From: Simiduia agarivorans SA1 = DSM 21679
GTDB lineage: Bacteria; Pseudomonadota; Gammaproteobacteria; Pseudomonadales; Cellvibrionaceae
DNA length: 64,000 bases
NCBI RefSeq assembly: GCF_000305785.2
Contig: NC_018868.3
Location: 620,001 to 684,000, forward strand
Direction: 5' to 3'
This document shows, piece by piece, positions 28,321 through 38,421 of this stretch. The notes beneath the pieces were generated by a model that saw only the letters and a program-made list of their open reading frames with translations, searched no databases and had not been told where the DNA came from. Positions within the stretch are counted from its first letter, which is position 1; each line of letters starts with the position of its first letter. The position numbers and the translations under genes were made by a program.

Positions 28321-29085
28321 TCAACACTCTGGTGACAATAGCGCGGCCATTTTTTCCATCAGGATGATCGCTGCATCGTCGGATAGTTGCTGGCCTTCCT
28401 CGATGTATTCCCACACTGTAGCGTCGCTCTTCCAACCACCTTGTTTCTTAATCAACTCAAAATCGACCTTCTCCCGTCCTGCCGACGTGGAGAGGCCTCG
28501 CCGAAAGTGTGGCGACTCAACTCAGGCACAAAATCAAACAAACAGGCCCGACCCAAGGTTTTAAGCAAGTCGTTGATGGCCCCAGGATTGAGTTGTTTGG
28601 TTTGCACCTGATCCCAGCAATTGACAGGCCGAAACACTGGGCCATTAACAATATCAGCCGTATCTATCCATTGCTTGATTGCCCTGGCTGGGCAACAGAC
28701 CGGATTCCCTGCAAAGGGCAGGGCTCGCGCTAAGCCGCTCGCCTGCTGATCGGTCCTGGAACGGGGCAGGCTAATGATCAAGCCCTCCGGCTCTCACATG
28801 AGATCGCTGACTTGAATAGCAATCAGTTCACTGCGTCGAAAGGCCCCAAAAAAGCCGGTTAACAGCATCGCCATATCCCTATATTTCTTTTTACTGCCTG
28901 GCAAAAACCGGAGGCGATTCACCATCTGGGCAATGTGCTCCAGAAGCAGTGCCTTGGCTTTGCGTTTGGGCTGGCCATGGGTGCGCCGAATGCCTTCCAT
29001 TGCCTTTCGAACCAAGGGATCTTTCACGGGGTAAACAATGCCCTGATAGTGGTGCCACTGGCACTGGCCGTTAGATGGAGATCAG
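28321..29085 (-). pseudogene. Tyrosine site-specific recombinase, N-truncated and broken
   Basis: Joined frames give the catalytic domain of a phage-type integrase: GIVYPVKDPLVRKAMEGIRR, AFRRSELIAI (first catalytic Arg), HTF followed by RRGLSTSAGREKVDF (His-x-x-Arg region) and QGGWKSDATVWEYIEE (catalytic Tyr). There is an in-frame TGA at 28794-28796 right after VSDLM, and a frameshift of one or two bases near 28500. The N-terminal arm-binding and core-binding part is absent; the homology stops near 29085, where the divergent KfrA remnant begins. It is inactive. Confidence 0.8.
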
Positions 29086-30052
29086 GGTTCGAGAGTTGAG
29101 CGACTCGGCACCGGCAGCAAAATCACCATCGCGCCACAGCTTAAACGCTGGCGATCAGATAACGGAGAGGCGGTCGATATCGGCGGGCTACCGAACGACT
29201 TGATCGAAGTGGTAAAATCACTGCATGAGGGGGTACAACAAATAGCCGACCATCGTATCGAGCAGGCCCGTCAGGAATTTTAAGGTTTCAATCAAGAGCT
29301 ACGAAAAGAGTTGACCGATACCAAAAACACTATCGTGCAGCTTACCGCTCGACAACAAGATCTTGAAAACCAGATTGAACGGAAAAACAAGAAAAAAGGT
29401 GAAGTAGAAAAGTCTCTGGAAGATGCGCGTATCAGCCTGGTTAAAGCCGAGTCCCAACGAGACGAAGCGATTGCGAGGACTACTGAACTGAAAGGAAGCG
29501 TTTCTGAACTCAAGCAGGAAAACAAGGATATTCGAGAACAATTTAATCACTATCAGCAGCGCACTTCGGAAGACCGTCAGCAGGAGCGCCTTCAGTTCCG
29601 TAGGTAACCCAAGGATTAAAAGAGCAGATCCAGGATCTACAACACCGGCTTACCCAGGCTGAGTCCAAAGCTTCCGAGTTACTTGATGGTAATGCACAGT
29701 TACTCAGCAGCGCCGGTAAACTTGAACAGGCCAATATAACGCTAAACAGGGAGCTCAATGGAAAGATAGAAGATGTCCAGGATCTGAAACGCGATTTTTA
29801 AGACGCCGTCAAGAAGTATCTCGATTTCCAGCAAAAAATGAAAAATTGGCGGAAAACGTGGCAGTGATGACCATTCAGAAAGCAGACGTGAGCAAGGAAT
29901 TGGCTGTGTTATCTCAAGTATTGGAGACCACCAAAGCCGAACTAAAAGCCAGCCAGGACAAGATTGCATTTCTGACTGACGAGAATAAGGTAATACTTCA
30001 GGAAAAGGCGATGATACAAGGACAGTTTAAGCAACTACAGGGCTCGCTGTGA
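29086..30052 (+). pseudogene. KfrA-like coiled-coil DNA-binding protein, multiply disrupted
   Basis: The start of the remnant reads LGTGSKITIAPQLKRWRSDN, the end of the KfrA N-terminal DNA-binding domain. It continues as a very long heptad-patterned coiled coil (TDTKNTIVQLTARQQDLENQ and onward). Disruptions are TAA at 29281-29283, frame changes near 29100, 29595 and 29850, and a TAA near 29800. The last open part ends at 30052. KfrA-type proteins are plasmid or integrative-element structural factors, so this points to an element backbone. The N-terminus is lost at the junction with the integrase remnant. Confidence 0.72.
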
Positions 30053-30109
30053 TCGCGTTAGAGCCAATCTTGTCAAATTTGTCGGTTCTTCCACAGGCAC
30101 CCATAGAGA

Positions 30110-30330
30110 CTCCGTGGCCATTGACTGATAGAAACGAATTAACCTTGCTACATTACTTATATTTCTGGAGTCTATAGTATTTTGTGCTGGAAGCCTGACA
30201 TTCACATCTAAGAGGAAATTGTCTTTAACCTAGATGTTGGCATCAAATGTCTATTCAGACATATTCAAATCACATCAAACGGTACTTGGCAACGCCCGCA
30301 CACGATGTCCAGACCGGCTTTCCCCCAAAC
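30110..30330. repeat. Copy B of the sprT 3' end and its downstream DNA
   Basis: This is the counterpart of the segment at 18776-19115, here attached to the complete sprT gene. It includes the SprT C-terminal zinc-ribbon codons and the bases up to GGCCATTGAC at 30119. It is the direct-repeat partner flanking the cad/czc module. Confidence 0.8.
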
Positions 30331-31086
30331 GTTGGCCTGGCAACCAGGACATTGGTATTTTGACTTGGTTTTGGGCGCTGGTTTAAGTTGAACTAGAGTG
30401 TCCTTCGGTAATATGTCCTGGTAACTGGAATAGAGGTACTGGGTTACGGCTTCGTCACTTAACGCCTCAGGATTGAAGTCCGACATTACAACCGCGGTTT
30501 CAGTTTTGATCCGCTCCAGATTGGTGTTAAGTGGCGAGCTCTCTACTGCTTGATGTGCAATTGCATAGGAATTGGGCAGCATGAAACGGTAAATCCAAGG
30601 GAAATTGAAACCATTGCTCTTAACCAATGCGTGGCAAGCTAGCAAAAATCGTCCACCCTCGATGGGATAGTCATTCATATGTTGGCCGGTAATCGCGCCA
30701 CCTGGCAGCCCGGTATCGCTGGGTTGAAGGCCAACATCGATCATTTTGTAAGCCCACTCGGTATTGTGATAGCAACTGCGACTGGGCTTACCGTAGATGT
30801 ACTGCCAACAATGCACCATCTCGTGGACCAGTGTCTGCAACACCTCAACAACGCGTGATCGCCCCATGTTGGCGGGATTAATCCCTATCTCATGACACCG
30901 GGTACCTTCTAATGAAGTCCATCGGTCAGGGGCGAAATAGCCCATCAATTCTTTTTGTCGCTGGACGGTAAACATGACAGGGGGGAGTTTTCCGTCAAAC
31001 AGCGCGGTATTGAAATGGCCGTAGGCATCTAACAACGATTGATAGAGCGCATTAGTAGGGTTCATAGCGATATCGACGGGAGACAC
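30265..31086 (-). CDS. SprT-like zinc metalloprotease domain protein
   Basis: This protein of up to 273 residues carries the SprT fold with HEMVH at residues 88-92 and a C-terminal zinc ribbon (CPGCQANVWGK and CGRCQVPF). It is longer than E. coli SprT (about 165 residues), as usual for the versions on integrative elements, which have an extra central region. The longest frame starts with GTG 31086; ATG 31065 gives 266 residues, and neither has a good ribosome site. Eukaryotic relatives cleave DNA-protein crosslinks; the role of bacterial element-borne copies is unknown. Confidence 0.85.
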   Translation of the reverse strand: MSPVDIAMNPTNALYQSLLDAYGHFNTALFDGKLPPVMFTVQRQKELMGYFAPDRWTSLEGTRCHEIGINPANMGRSRVVEVLQTLVHEMVHCWQYIYGKPSRSCYHNTEWAYKMIDVGLQPSDTGLPGGAITGQHMNDYPIEGGRFLLACHALVKSNGFNFPWIYRFMLPNSYAIAHQAVESSPLNTNLERIKTETAVVMSDFNPEALSDEAVTQYLYSSYQDILPKDTLVQLKPAPKTKSKYQCPGCQANVWGKAGLDIVCGRCQVPFDVI

Positions 31087-31150
31087 TAAGCGTAAATATA
31101 CAGAATTCTAGGTACTATTTAATGTTTTCCACGTACAAACTTCCAATTTC

Positions 31151-31208
31151 GATCAATAAATAACCAAATTTTGTATCGTACGATACAAAAATAGGTTATT
31201 TATTGATC
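31151..31208. promoter_or_regulatory. 58-bp near-perfect palindrome between sprT and tnpA
   Basis: The outer arms GATCAATAAATAACC (31151-31165) and GGTTATTTATTGATC (31194-31208) are perfect inverted repeats. The core from 31169 to 31190 is a perfect 22-bp palindrome centred on GTATCGTACGATAC. Only two of 29 base pairs mismatch overall. It sits between the divergent sprT and Tn3 transposase genes, where Tn3-family elements carry their resolution site and shared operator. It could be either of these. Confidence 0.8.
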
Positions 31209-31296
31209 AGTTTGGTGGAGTGCCAGACGATGCGGGTCAACAGTTGACGATTTCTGGTACAAGACGAGCTTCAATAATCACAAAAAAGGAAGCTCC

Positions 31297-34200
31297 ATGT
31301 CAACGCAACGTGCCATCTTACCTGCCGCCGACGCCCGCGATTTCGATGCAGTCCCCACATTGGGGGAGGCTGATCGTGCGGCGTTGTTTGATTTGCCACA
31401 GGCTGCGAAAGCGCACCTAAATTCGCTGAAAAAGCCAGTGAATCAATTAGTGTTTATCGCCAGCTATGGCTATTTCCGTGCCCGGGGGAAGTTTTTTGAG
31501 CCCGTTCAGTTTCGCCTGAAAGACCTACAATACATTGCACAGACCTACCATTTGCGGGGAGTTCTACGCAATCTCAGCAAACCCAAAATGAAAACCATGC
31601 TGTCATCATTCGGTGGCGCAACGGCAAGCCGATACCGCGCAAAGATCCTAGAACTCACCGGCTGGCGCCAGCCTACCTCCGCGGACTGGCTAACAGCACA
31701 GACGCATGCCAAGTGGCAGGCTCGGAAGCAATCCGGCCAGGACACGTTGTTCTGGTCCATGTTGTCATTTTTCGACCAGAATCACTGGGTGATCCCCAGC
31801 TACGGGCGACTCTGCGAACTAGTGGCGCAAAGCTATGGTGCCGTCGAGGACGGCCTACTGTCTGTTCTCGGTGAACATATCAATGATTCACAAGCAAACG
31901 CGCTCATGGCATTGCTCAATACCGATGAGGACGGCAATACGCCTTTGACGCTCGCTAAGTCGCTGGAACAGTCCGAGAAAACACGAAAGATTCAGGGCGC
32001 GGCCAAGCAATTGACTCACGCGCAAACCCTCTATGATGAGGTCAAGCCGGTGCTCGATCAGTTGAATTTGACAGAGCAAGCCACACACTACTATGCCCAT
32101 TGGGTATTGAAGGCCCGCCCCGCGCAGGTCCGACAATTAAGCGACCGTCGTTTGGCGCACCTACACCTGATGGCGTTTACTAAATACCAATACTTTAAAC
32201 GGGTAGATCACGCGATGGCGCTGATACTGAAGTCAATTCAGCGTGCCCGCAATACTGCCGCCAATAAAGCCCAAGAGTTACAGCTCAAGGGGCGAAGTGA
32301 AAGCCTGGCCGCTATTGGTGCTGTGCATCAGTCACAATCCCGGCTTGCTCAAGTGGCACAGGATCTGCTCGGTATCGCTGAAGACAGCCGATTATCCGAT
32401 GCACAAAAGTTGCAGAGAATCCGGTCACAACTGATGGATATATTGCTGGAAACGGAAGCGGTGGCCGGCAAGTCTAAAGCCGTCGCACAATACTTGGAAG
32501 ACAGCGAGGACACGGCAATGTTGTATGCCATGTTGGCAGAACAAGCGAAAGGCCTGCACCAGCGTATCGGTGGTTTGGTGCGGCGCCTGCGTTTCGATCC
32601 CGACACCGACGACGCGCCACTACTTAGTGCGCTACAAGCATACCAAGCAGGACGGCCGCTGCCGCTAGCCTTTCTGTCTAAGAAAGAGCGCGGGATAGTA
32701 GAGGTCGACGGAGCCGTTTGCCCGGATCGGTTATTTATGGTGCTGATGATCCGATTTTGGGAGGGCATTCGGGGGGGCACAATCAACCTTGAAGAGGGAT
32801 TCAACTACTTGCATATCAACCGGTACTTGATTGACAAGGCCATCTGGCAGTCCGATCGATCGAGCCTGTTAGAGGCCGCGCAACTCACCCCGTGGGCCGA
32901 CGGAGAGCACACATTAGGGAACCTGTCAGCCACGCTGTCCAAAGGCTATACGGATATTAACCAAAGCATTGCAGAGGGCAGCAATGGGTATTTAATCGCG
33001 CGGCCCGATGGCCGCTACCGGGTGAAGACACCACCGCTAGAGCGAGGGCCTACGGGCTATATCGGGCAACGATTGAAAGAGGAGGGCAAGGTCGCCGTAC
33101 TGAAAATATTGAGGGACATGGAACACGCGCATCCCTTTTTACACTTGCTAAAACACCAAAGCGCACAGAAAAATACTGAATCCGATCCTCAGGTATTGTT
33201 TGCCGGTCTGATAGCGTTGGGCTGTAACATCGGCGTACCCGCCATGGCCGATATGTCCATTGGGATTAATGAGAACACGCTCAAAACGGCCGTCGATCAA
33301 CGGTTTACCAATGAGAACCTACGCGCCATCAATCAGTATTTAGTGGACACGATTCAGGCACTGCCGTTAACCCGGCTGTACCGCGTGGAGAATAATCGCT
33401 TGTTTTCTGGCAGCGATGGCAAGAAAGTGACGGTCAGCGTTGACTCGGTATTGGCCAATTATGCCTACAAGTACTACGGCCAGAAGCGGGGTGTTGCAGT
33501 CTATAGCTTTGTGGATGAAGCGCAGCGCCTGTTTCACTCCACGGTAATCAGCGCGGCTGACCGAGAAGCGGCCTATGTACTCGACGGTTTAATGAATAAC
33601 ACGAGCGATATTCAGCGGATTCATGTGACTGATACCCACGGATTTACACACGCGTTGTTCGGCACAGCGTTTCTCGCCGGCATTGGCTTTGCGCCACGCA
33701 TTAAACGGGTCGAGGAGCAGGTGCTGTCTTCTTTTTCCGCCAAGAAAACACTGCAGGGCCAAGGCTATCGGTTCTTACCCGGGCGGTTGGTCAAGCGACA
33801 GCACATCCTGGACCAGTGGGACACGATGTTGCGGCTGGTGGCAACCATCAAGCTCGGCTACTCATCAGGTTCGAAAATTTTTAACCGGTTGAATACGTAC
33901 AGCCGCCATCATCCGTTGTACCGTGCGCTAACGGAATTCGGCCGGATTATCAAAACCCATCATATTCTGCAGTATTACCAGAACCTGGACCTGCGCCAGT
34001 CAATTCAGAAGCAACTCAATCTGGTGGAACTATCCAACAAATTCCACGATGCGGTGTTCTGGGCGCGAGGCAAAGTCTTTCATGTGGCGGAACAAGGAGA
34101 GCAGGAGCAGCAGACCCTGTGCCGGTCGATAATTCAAAATGCCATCTTGCTGTGGAACTATTTGACACTCTCAACCCAAGCGCTGGGTTTGGACGATCCT

Positions 34201-34392
34201 GATCTGAAGGCGGAGATGTTTGAACAGATTCGTGCCGGTTCGGTGTTGACCTGGGGGCACGTAAACTTCACGGGTGAATACGATTTCAGCAAAGGAAGGC
34301 GGGCGTTCACGCGTTTTCCGCTAAAGCGGATCGCCAAATTGGCGGTCCCGGAGGCGCCGGTCAAGCCGACGACGGATCTTGCGATGGGCTAG
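31297..34392 (+). mobile_element. tnpA: Tn3-family transposase TnpA
   Basis: This 1031-residue transposase has the usual length and domain order of the family: an N-terminal DNA-binding region (SYGYFRARGKFFEPVQFRLKD), a central helical part, and a C-terminal DDE catalytic domain with VSVDSVLANY, DTHGFTHALFG and QLNLVELSNKFHDAVFWARGK. The RBS AAGGAAG lies ahead of ATG 31297. No frameshift is present, so it should be active in trans. No terminal inverted repeat of the expected GGGG...TAAG form was found with confidence, nor a serine resolvase gene; a tyrosine recombinase lies at 37.6 kb. The extent of the transposon is therefore unknown. Confidence 0.93.
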
Positions 34393-34597
34393 GAGGTAAC
34401 AGGTCGGCGGGCGCACAGTGCAAGGCGCCCGCCAGGTTATAAAGCTTATCTATAGTGATGCTGACTAATCCGCGCTCAATGCGACTCATATAGCTGCGGT
34501 CAAGCCGCGCGAGGTGCGCCAGCTGCTCCTGCGATAAGCCCCGCTGCTTACGTAACCGACGGACGTGTTGTCCCAGTGCCACGGCAATATCGTGCAT
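34361..34597 (-). CDS. XRE-family helix-turn-helix regulator
   Basis: This 78-residue protein is nearly all helix-turn-helix: LGQHVRRLRKQRGLSQEQLAHLARLDRSYMSRIERG is the standard XRE domain. It ends with a short Pro/Ser tail. ATG 34597 is chosen over a longer frame. Its 3' end overlaps the end of tnpA by 32 bases on the opposite strand, and its promoter region faces the winged-helix/helicase operon, which it may repress. Confidence 0.85.
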   Translation of the reverse strand: MHDIAVALGQHVRRLRKQRGLSQEQLAHLARLDRSYMSRIERGLVSITIDKLYNLAGALHCAPADLLPPSPSQDPSSA

Positions 34598-34696
34598 AAC
34601 CAATCCCACAGAATGGTGGGTATTGTTATGGCGTTGAGGATTATGTGACCACGGACTATAATCCTCATTTTTAGCAGTCTCTCTCCTTGGTTCTCC

Positions 34697-35251
34697 ATGT
34701 CTCTCCCTGATAAATCAGCCCTTTTGATGGCCTTGGTAGCGGCGCAGGGCGCATCGCCGTTTACGGTGACGGCGCTGCGCGATGCCCTGATCGAACAAGC
34801 CCCGGCATTAAGTGATGACCCGGCAAATTTGCGCCGCTGGATCAATACGCGTATTCGGGATTGGGTGCGGCGGGGCCTGGTCGTAGCGTCCGCAGGCTCA
34901 CAGCGTAAACGACAATTCCAGGCGACTTCCGCGTTTGACCAACTGACCTCAGCAACACGTCAACCGGAAAGTAGCCCGCCAGCACCGAGTACGCAAAAGG
35001 CGCCCGGTACAACAGCCCCCAGTGGCGAACGGGATGAGAGTCTGGTACTGCTCAGTCGGGAACTGGAGCAATATCGTTTAAGAAGCCTGAGCCAACTGAG
35101 TGAGATTGAGGAATACAAGCGCGTGCGCGACCAGTTCCCAGCGCTGCAGTCCCAGGCAACGGCTCGCTTTCAGGCGACACTGGATGCGAACTACCGTTTG
35201 CTGGGCAAAGTCCGCGCGCTCGAGGCCTTACTGGCCGAATCGACCCAATGA
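34697..35251 (+). CDS. Winged-helix and coiled-coil protein upstream of a helicase
   Basis: This 184-residue protein is not a family I recognise. Residues 1-75 look like a winged helix (ALRDALIEQAPALSDDPANL, then RDWVRRGLVVAS). A Pro/Ser/Thr-rich linker (about 90-115) and a coiled coil (ELEQYRLRSLSQLSEIEEYK) follow. It overlaps the helicase gene by 4 bases (ATGA 35248-35251), so the two products are probably made together and may interact. Confidence 0.75.
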   Translation: MSLPDKSALLMALVAAQGASPFTVTALRDALIEQAPALSDDPANLRRWINTRIRDWVRRGLVVASAGSQRKRQFQATSAFDQLTSATRQPESSPPAPSTQKAPGTTAPSGERDESLVLLSRELEQYRLRSLSQLSEIEEYKRVRDQFPALQSQATARFQATLDANYRLLGKVRALEALLAESTQ

Positions 35252-36612
35252 GACATCTTCGCGCCTGGCAGGCAGAATGCGTCGCCCACGCCCAAGCACG
35301 TTTCCTGGCCGGTCAACGGCAGTTTTTGGCGGTCGCCACACCCGGCGCCGGCAAGACGGTGATGGCGGCTGAATTGGCGCGGCGATTGGTCGCCGAGGGC
35401 GACATTGACCTGGTGTACTGCTTTACGCCGTCCGTGGCCGTGGCCGCCGGCTTTAGCCAGACGTTGTCACGCCATACCGGTCGCTCCATGGCCGGCGTGG
35501 CCGGCGCATTGGGGCGAACTTTCACCTATCAGCAGCTGCCATTTCTGGGGGAAGATTGCTGGCAAGCGTTCCGTCACCACCGGGTGCTGGTGATTCTTGA
35601 CGAGATTCACCATTGCGGTGGACAGGGGCCTGAGGGCAATCGGTGGGGGCAGCAGGTCATGGCGCAGATCCTGACCGGCGCGCGCTTCACCCTATCACTA
35701 TCCGGGACCCCGTGGCGGTCCGATAAACGCCCTGTGACGTCGGCACATTATCACGACTCTCAGGTGGTGCCCGATTATGTCTACGATTTACGCCGGGCAA
35801 TCGCGGAAGGGGTCTGCCGTGCACCACGCATCGTCGCCACCGACTGTGCGGATATTCAGGTTGAAAGTACCCGCGGCCCCACCCAGCATTTTGCAAGTTT
35901 TCGCGAGGCGTTTGCTGAATCGCCGTTGGCGTACCGTCAGTTATTGACCCACCCTGGGCTGACTCGGCACCTGCTGGGGCAGGCCGTGGACCGTTTGGCT
36001 GTGTTGCGGCGTCGTACCCCTGATGCGGGTGGACTGGTGGTGGCCACCTCTATCGCCCATGCCCGTCAGCTAATACGGTGTTTACGCGACGACCATGGCC
36101 AACGTGCCACCCTGGTCGCGAGTCATCAGCCCGATGCACAGGCGCGCCTGGCCATGTTTGCCCAGGGCGACAGCCCGTGGCTGGTGGCGGTGGGGATGGT
36201 GAGCGAAGGCACTGACATACCGCGGCTGCAGGTGTGCTGCCATCTGTCCGCAATCAAGACGGCACTGCATTTCCGGCAGGTCCTGGGGCGTATCATTCGG
36301 TGCCGGCAGGGGGCAGGGGAAATTGCAGACCTGTTTATCATCGCCGAGCCCACACTGGTGGGTTTTGCACAGGCGTTGGCGCAAACCGTGCCTGAACAAG
36401 AGATCTTGGTGCAGGCGCATTTTGAGTCAGTGACATCAGCAGGGCACCCATCACCACCGACCGTCTCAGCGGGTATTGACGTGGTCGAAGAAACGCTTCC
36501 GCCACTCGTGTCGTTGAGCGGGGAAGAGTCATCACGCCGCGTCAGCCTGACATTGGCCGATCGTTTTTTTCAAGAAATGGTCGCGCTGCAATCCGACCTC
36601 CAGCGTGCGTGA
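35248..36612 (+). CDS. SF2 DEAD/DEAH-box helicase
   Basis: This 454-residue superfamily 2 helicase has Walker A TPGAGKT (31-37), a DEIHH Walker B box, motif III-like SLSGTPWRSD, motif V-like GMVSEGTDIPRL and motif VI RQVLGRIIRCR. It contains only the two RecA domains, with no nuclease or specificity domain beyond them. Similar short helicases of the UvrB/ComFA-like type occur in phage-defence and mobile-element modules. It forms an operon with the winged-helix protein upstream. The role is unknown. Confidence 0.9.
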   Translation: MRHLRAWQAECVAHAQARFLAGQRQFLAVATPGAGKTVMAAELARRLVAEGDIDLVYCFTPSVAVAAGFSQTLSRHTGRSMAGVAGALGRTFTYQQLPFLGEDCWQAFRHHRVLVILDEIHHCGGQGPEGNRWGQQVMAQILTGARFTLSLSGTPWRSDKRPVTSAHYHDSQVVPDYVYDLRRAIAEGVCRAPRIVATDCADIQVESTRGPTQHFASFREAFAESPLAYRQLLTHPGLTRHLLGQAVDRLAVLRRRTPDAGGLVVATSIAHARQLIRCLRDDHGQRATLVASHQPDAQARLAMFAQGDSPWLVAVGMVSEGTDIPRLQVCCHLSAIKTALHFRQVLGRIIRCRQGAGEIADLFIIAEPTLVGFAQALAQTVPEQEILVQAHFESVTSAGHPSPPTVSAGIDVVEETLPPLVSLSGEESSRRVSLTLADRFFQEMVALQSDLQRA

Positions 36613-36750
36613 GAAGCGATCGCGCGTCCGACCCAATTTTTTGCCGCCAGTTGGTCAATAGGTAAGGCCACACGGATGGTTCTTAGAGCGCAGGACCGGG
36701 TGGTTGATGCCATCCCGAGCCGAGCCACCCATCAGGTGAGCGCTCTGGGA

Positions 36751-37410
36751 TCAGTAGTCGTCTTGAAAAAGCTGGGTCAGGTGCTGCAGCCGTTCGCCCG
36801 GCACACCCGGCTGCTGCCGGTCAATGAGACGGACACCGAATCCCGCGCTACGCGGCCCGTCTACATCGGCGGCAGGCGTGTCGCCCACAAACAGTATGTC
36901 CGAAGGCGGACACTGCAGCACCTCACTGCAGGCGGCGTAAATAGCGGGCGCCGGTTTGATTGTTCCAACCGCAAAACTCCAGATCTCGTGTTGGATACCG
37001 GTTCTGATCAGCCGGTGCAGCGGCGCGCGGTAGGGATGGGCAGCATTGGAGCAAATAGCCACCGGTAGCTTCCGCCGACTGAGCCCGTCCAGTGTCGTCT
37101 CCACGTCTTCAAATACCGTGACCGCGGCCAAGTCGTTGTCCAGCGCGGCTGCCCAGGTTTCTATGAGGGGTGCCGGTACTCCCAGCGATCGCGCAAAGTC
37201 GTCGAAGGGCAGGTTCTGAGTCATGACCCAGACGGCGTCCATTGCGTTTGGCCGGCGCCCATGGGCAGCAAGCCAGCGCAACAGCGCGCGATAGGGTGCG
37301 CTGCGTTGCTCGGGGATGCGCAACAGGGTGCCGTACACATCGAACACAACGGCGCGGTAGCGGCCGAACAGGGGCTTGGACATGGTGATTTCCGATTCCG
37401 GGGCGCTCAT
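36751..37410 (-). CDS. HAD-superfamily hydrolase
   Basis: This protein of up to 219 residues has HAD motif I (FDVYGTLL, with a Tyr in place of the more usual Asp-x-Phe/Asp-Gly pattern), motif II ICSNAA, the motif III Lys in GTIKPAP and motif IV GDTPAADVDG. A helical cap lies between motifs I and II. It is a phosphatase or haloacid-dehalogenase-like enzyme of unknown substrate. ATG 37410 and ATG 37383 are both possible starts. It reads opposite to the genes on both sides. Confidence 0.85.
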   Translation of the reverse strand: MSAPESEITMSKPLFGRYRAVVFDVYGTLLRIPEQRSAPYRALLRWLAAHGRRPNAMDAVWVMTQNLPFDDFARSLGVPAPLIETWAAALDNDLAAVTVFEDVETTLDGLSRRKLPVAICSNAAHPYRAPLHRLIRTGIQHEIWSFAVGTIKPAPAIYAACSEVLQCPPSDILFVGDTPAADVDGPRSAGFGVRLIDRQQPGVPGERLQHLTQLFQDDY

Positions 37411-37636
37411 TATGCCGATCGGGGCCAGTGAGGGCCATCGGCGTCTGTGTGCTCTAAATGCACCATTACCGCCTAGTTTGGAACAGCTCGTTTAAACTGC
37501 ATTCTCCGGTGCGTTTTTTTGGTTTTTAGGCTAGTTTTTAGGCGCTTTGGCGCCTTAATCATCTTTTTAGCACGGCTGTACAGGGCGCCGCCGGCCGCCT
37601 AGAATAGGCCTCTTCTGCACCGAAGGACTGGCGCAA

Positions 37637-38374
37637 ATGGGACAATATTCAATCAGTGACGGGGCATTTCCGGCCCCGCCCAAAAGCCTATTTACCAGCC
37701 GCGAATCGCCGGCCGTGCGCTTTCCCATCCAACGGGTCGAGATCGACTGGGCCCGCCTGCAAGCCAAACGCCCGCTCGTGCTCGACACCGTCCAGGCCAT
37801 GCCCGCCTATTTGCTCTACCCGGAAGTGGTGGGGCTGCTGGCCCAGGCCGACAACCCGGCCCAGCGCCTGGTGCTGGACCTGATGTGGTCTACCGGCGCC
37901 CGGGTCTCGGAAGTACTGGCGTTAAAACCCACGAGCTTTGTGGACGACGGCTACGATTTCGGCGTGATCCTGCAGACCCTCAAACAGAAAAGCGGCCGGC
38001 CGTCGAAAAAAATGCTGGCGCGCTCGGCCAAGCGCTATGTGCCCATCCAGGACCGGGTGTTAAAAGACCGCATCCAGAGCTTTCTCTGGGCGGGCCATTT
38101 TAAAAAAACCGATCGGATTTTTCCGATGTGCCGCCAAACCGTAAACCGCTACATCCATAAGCTTGTCGACCGGGTGGGAGGAGGGGACGTGCCCTTTAAT
38201 ATTACCGCCCATACCTTCCGGCACAGCTTTGCCGTGCATCTGTTGCTGCACGGCCGGCCGCTCAAAGCCATCGGGCAACTCCTGGGGCATCGGTCCCTAA
38301 AAAGCACGGAGATTTACACGGAGGTGTTGTCGGTGGATGTGGGGCATTTTCTGGACGGGGTGGCGTTTCACTGA
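37637..38374 (+). CDS. Tyrosine recombinase/integrase
   Basis: This 245-residue recombinase has a complete catalytic set: STGARVSEVLAL (Arg), HTFRHSFAVHLL (His-x-x-Arg), LGHRSLKSTEIYTE (His and nucleophile Tyr). The N-terminal SAM-like domain is shorter than in XerC/D. Some Tn3-family transposons (Tn4430, Tn5401, Tn4651) use a tyrosine recombinase in place of a serine resolvase, so this gene could serve the TnpA at 31.3 kb. Alternatively it belongs to a separate integrated cassette. Confidence 0.88.
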   Translation: MGQYSISDGAFPAPPKSLFTSRESPAVRFPIQRVEIDWARLQAKRPLVLDTVQAMPAYLLYPEVVGLLAQADNPAQRLVLDLMWSTGARVSEVLALKPTSFVDDGYDFGVILQTLKQKSGRPSKKMLARSAKRYVPIQDRVLKDRIQSFLWAGHFKKTDRIFPMCRQTVNRYIHKLVDRVGGGDVPFNITAHTFRHSFAVHLLLHGRPLKAIGQLLGHRSLKSTEIYTEVLSVDVGHFLDGVAFH

Positions 38375-38421
38375 TGGAGCGGCCCAACGCATGCTGAAAG
38401 GAAGACAACGGAGAATAAAGT

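Noticed and set aside
31055..31089. Possible Tn3-type inverted repeat (GGGTTCATAGCG...ACACTAAG) near the sprT start
   Set aside because: It ends in TAAG as such repeats do, but no matching partner was found to the right, so a transposon end cannot be claimed.
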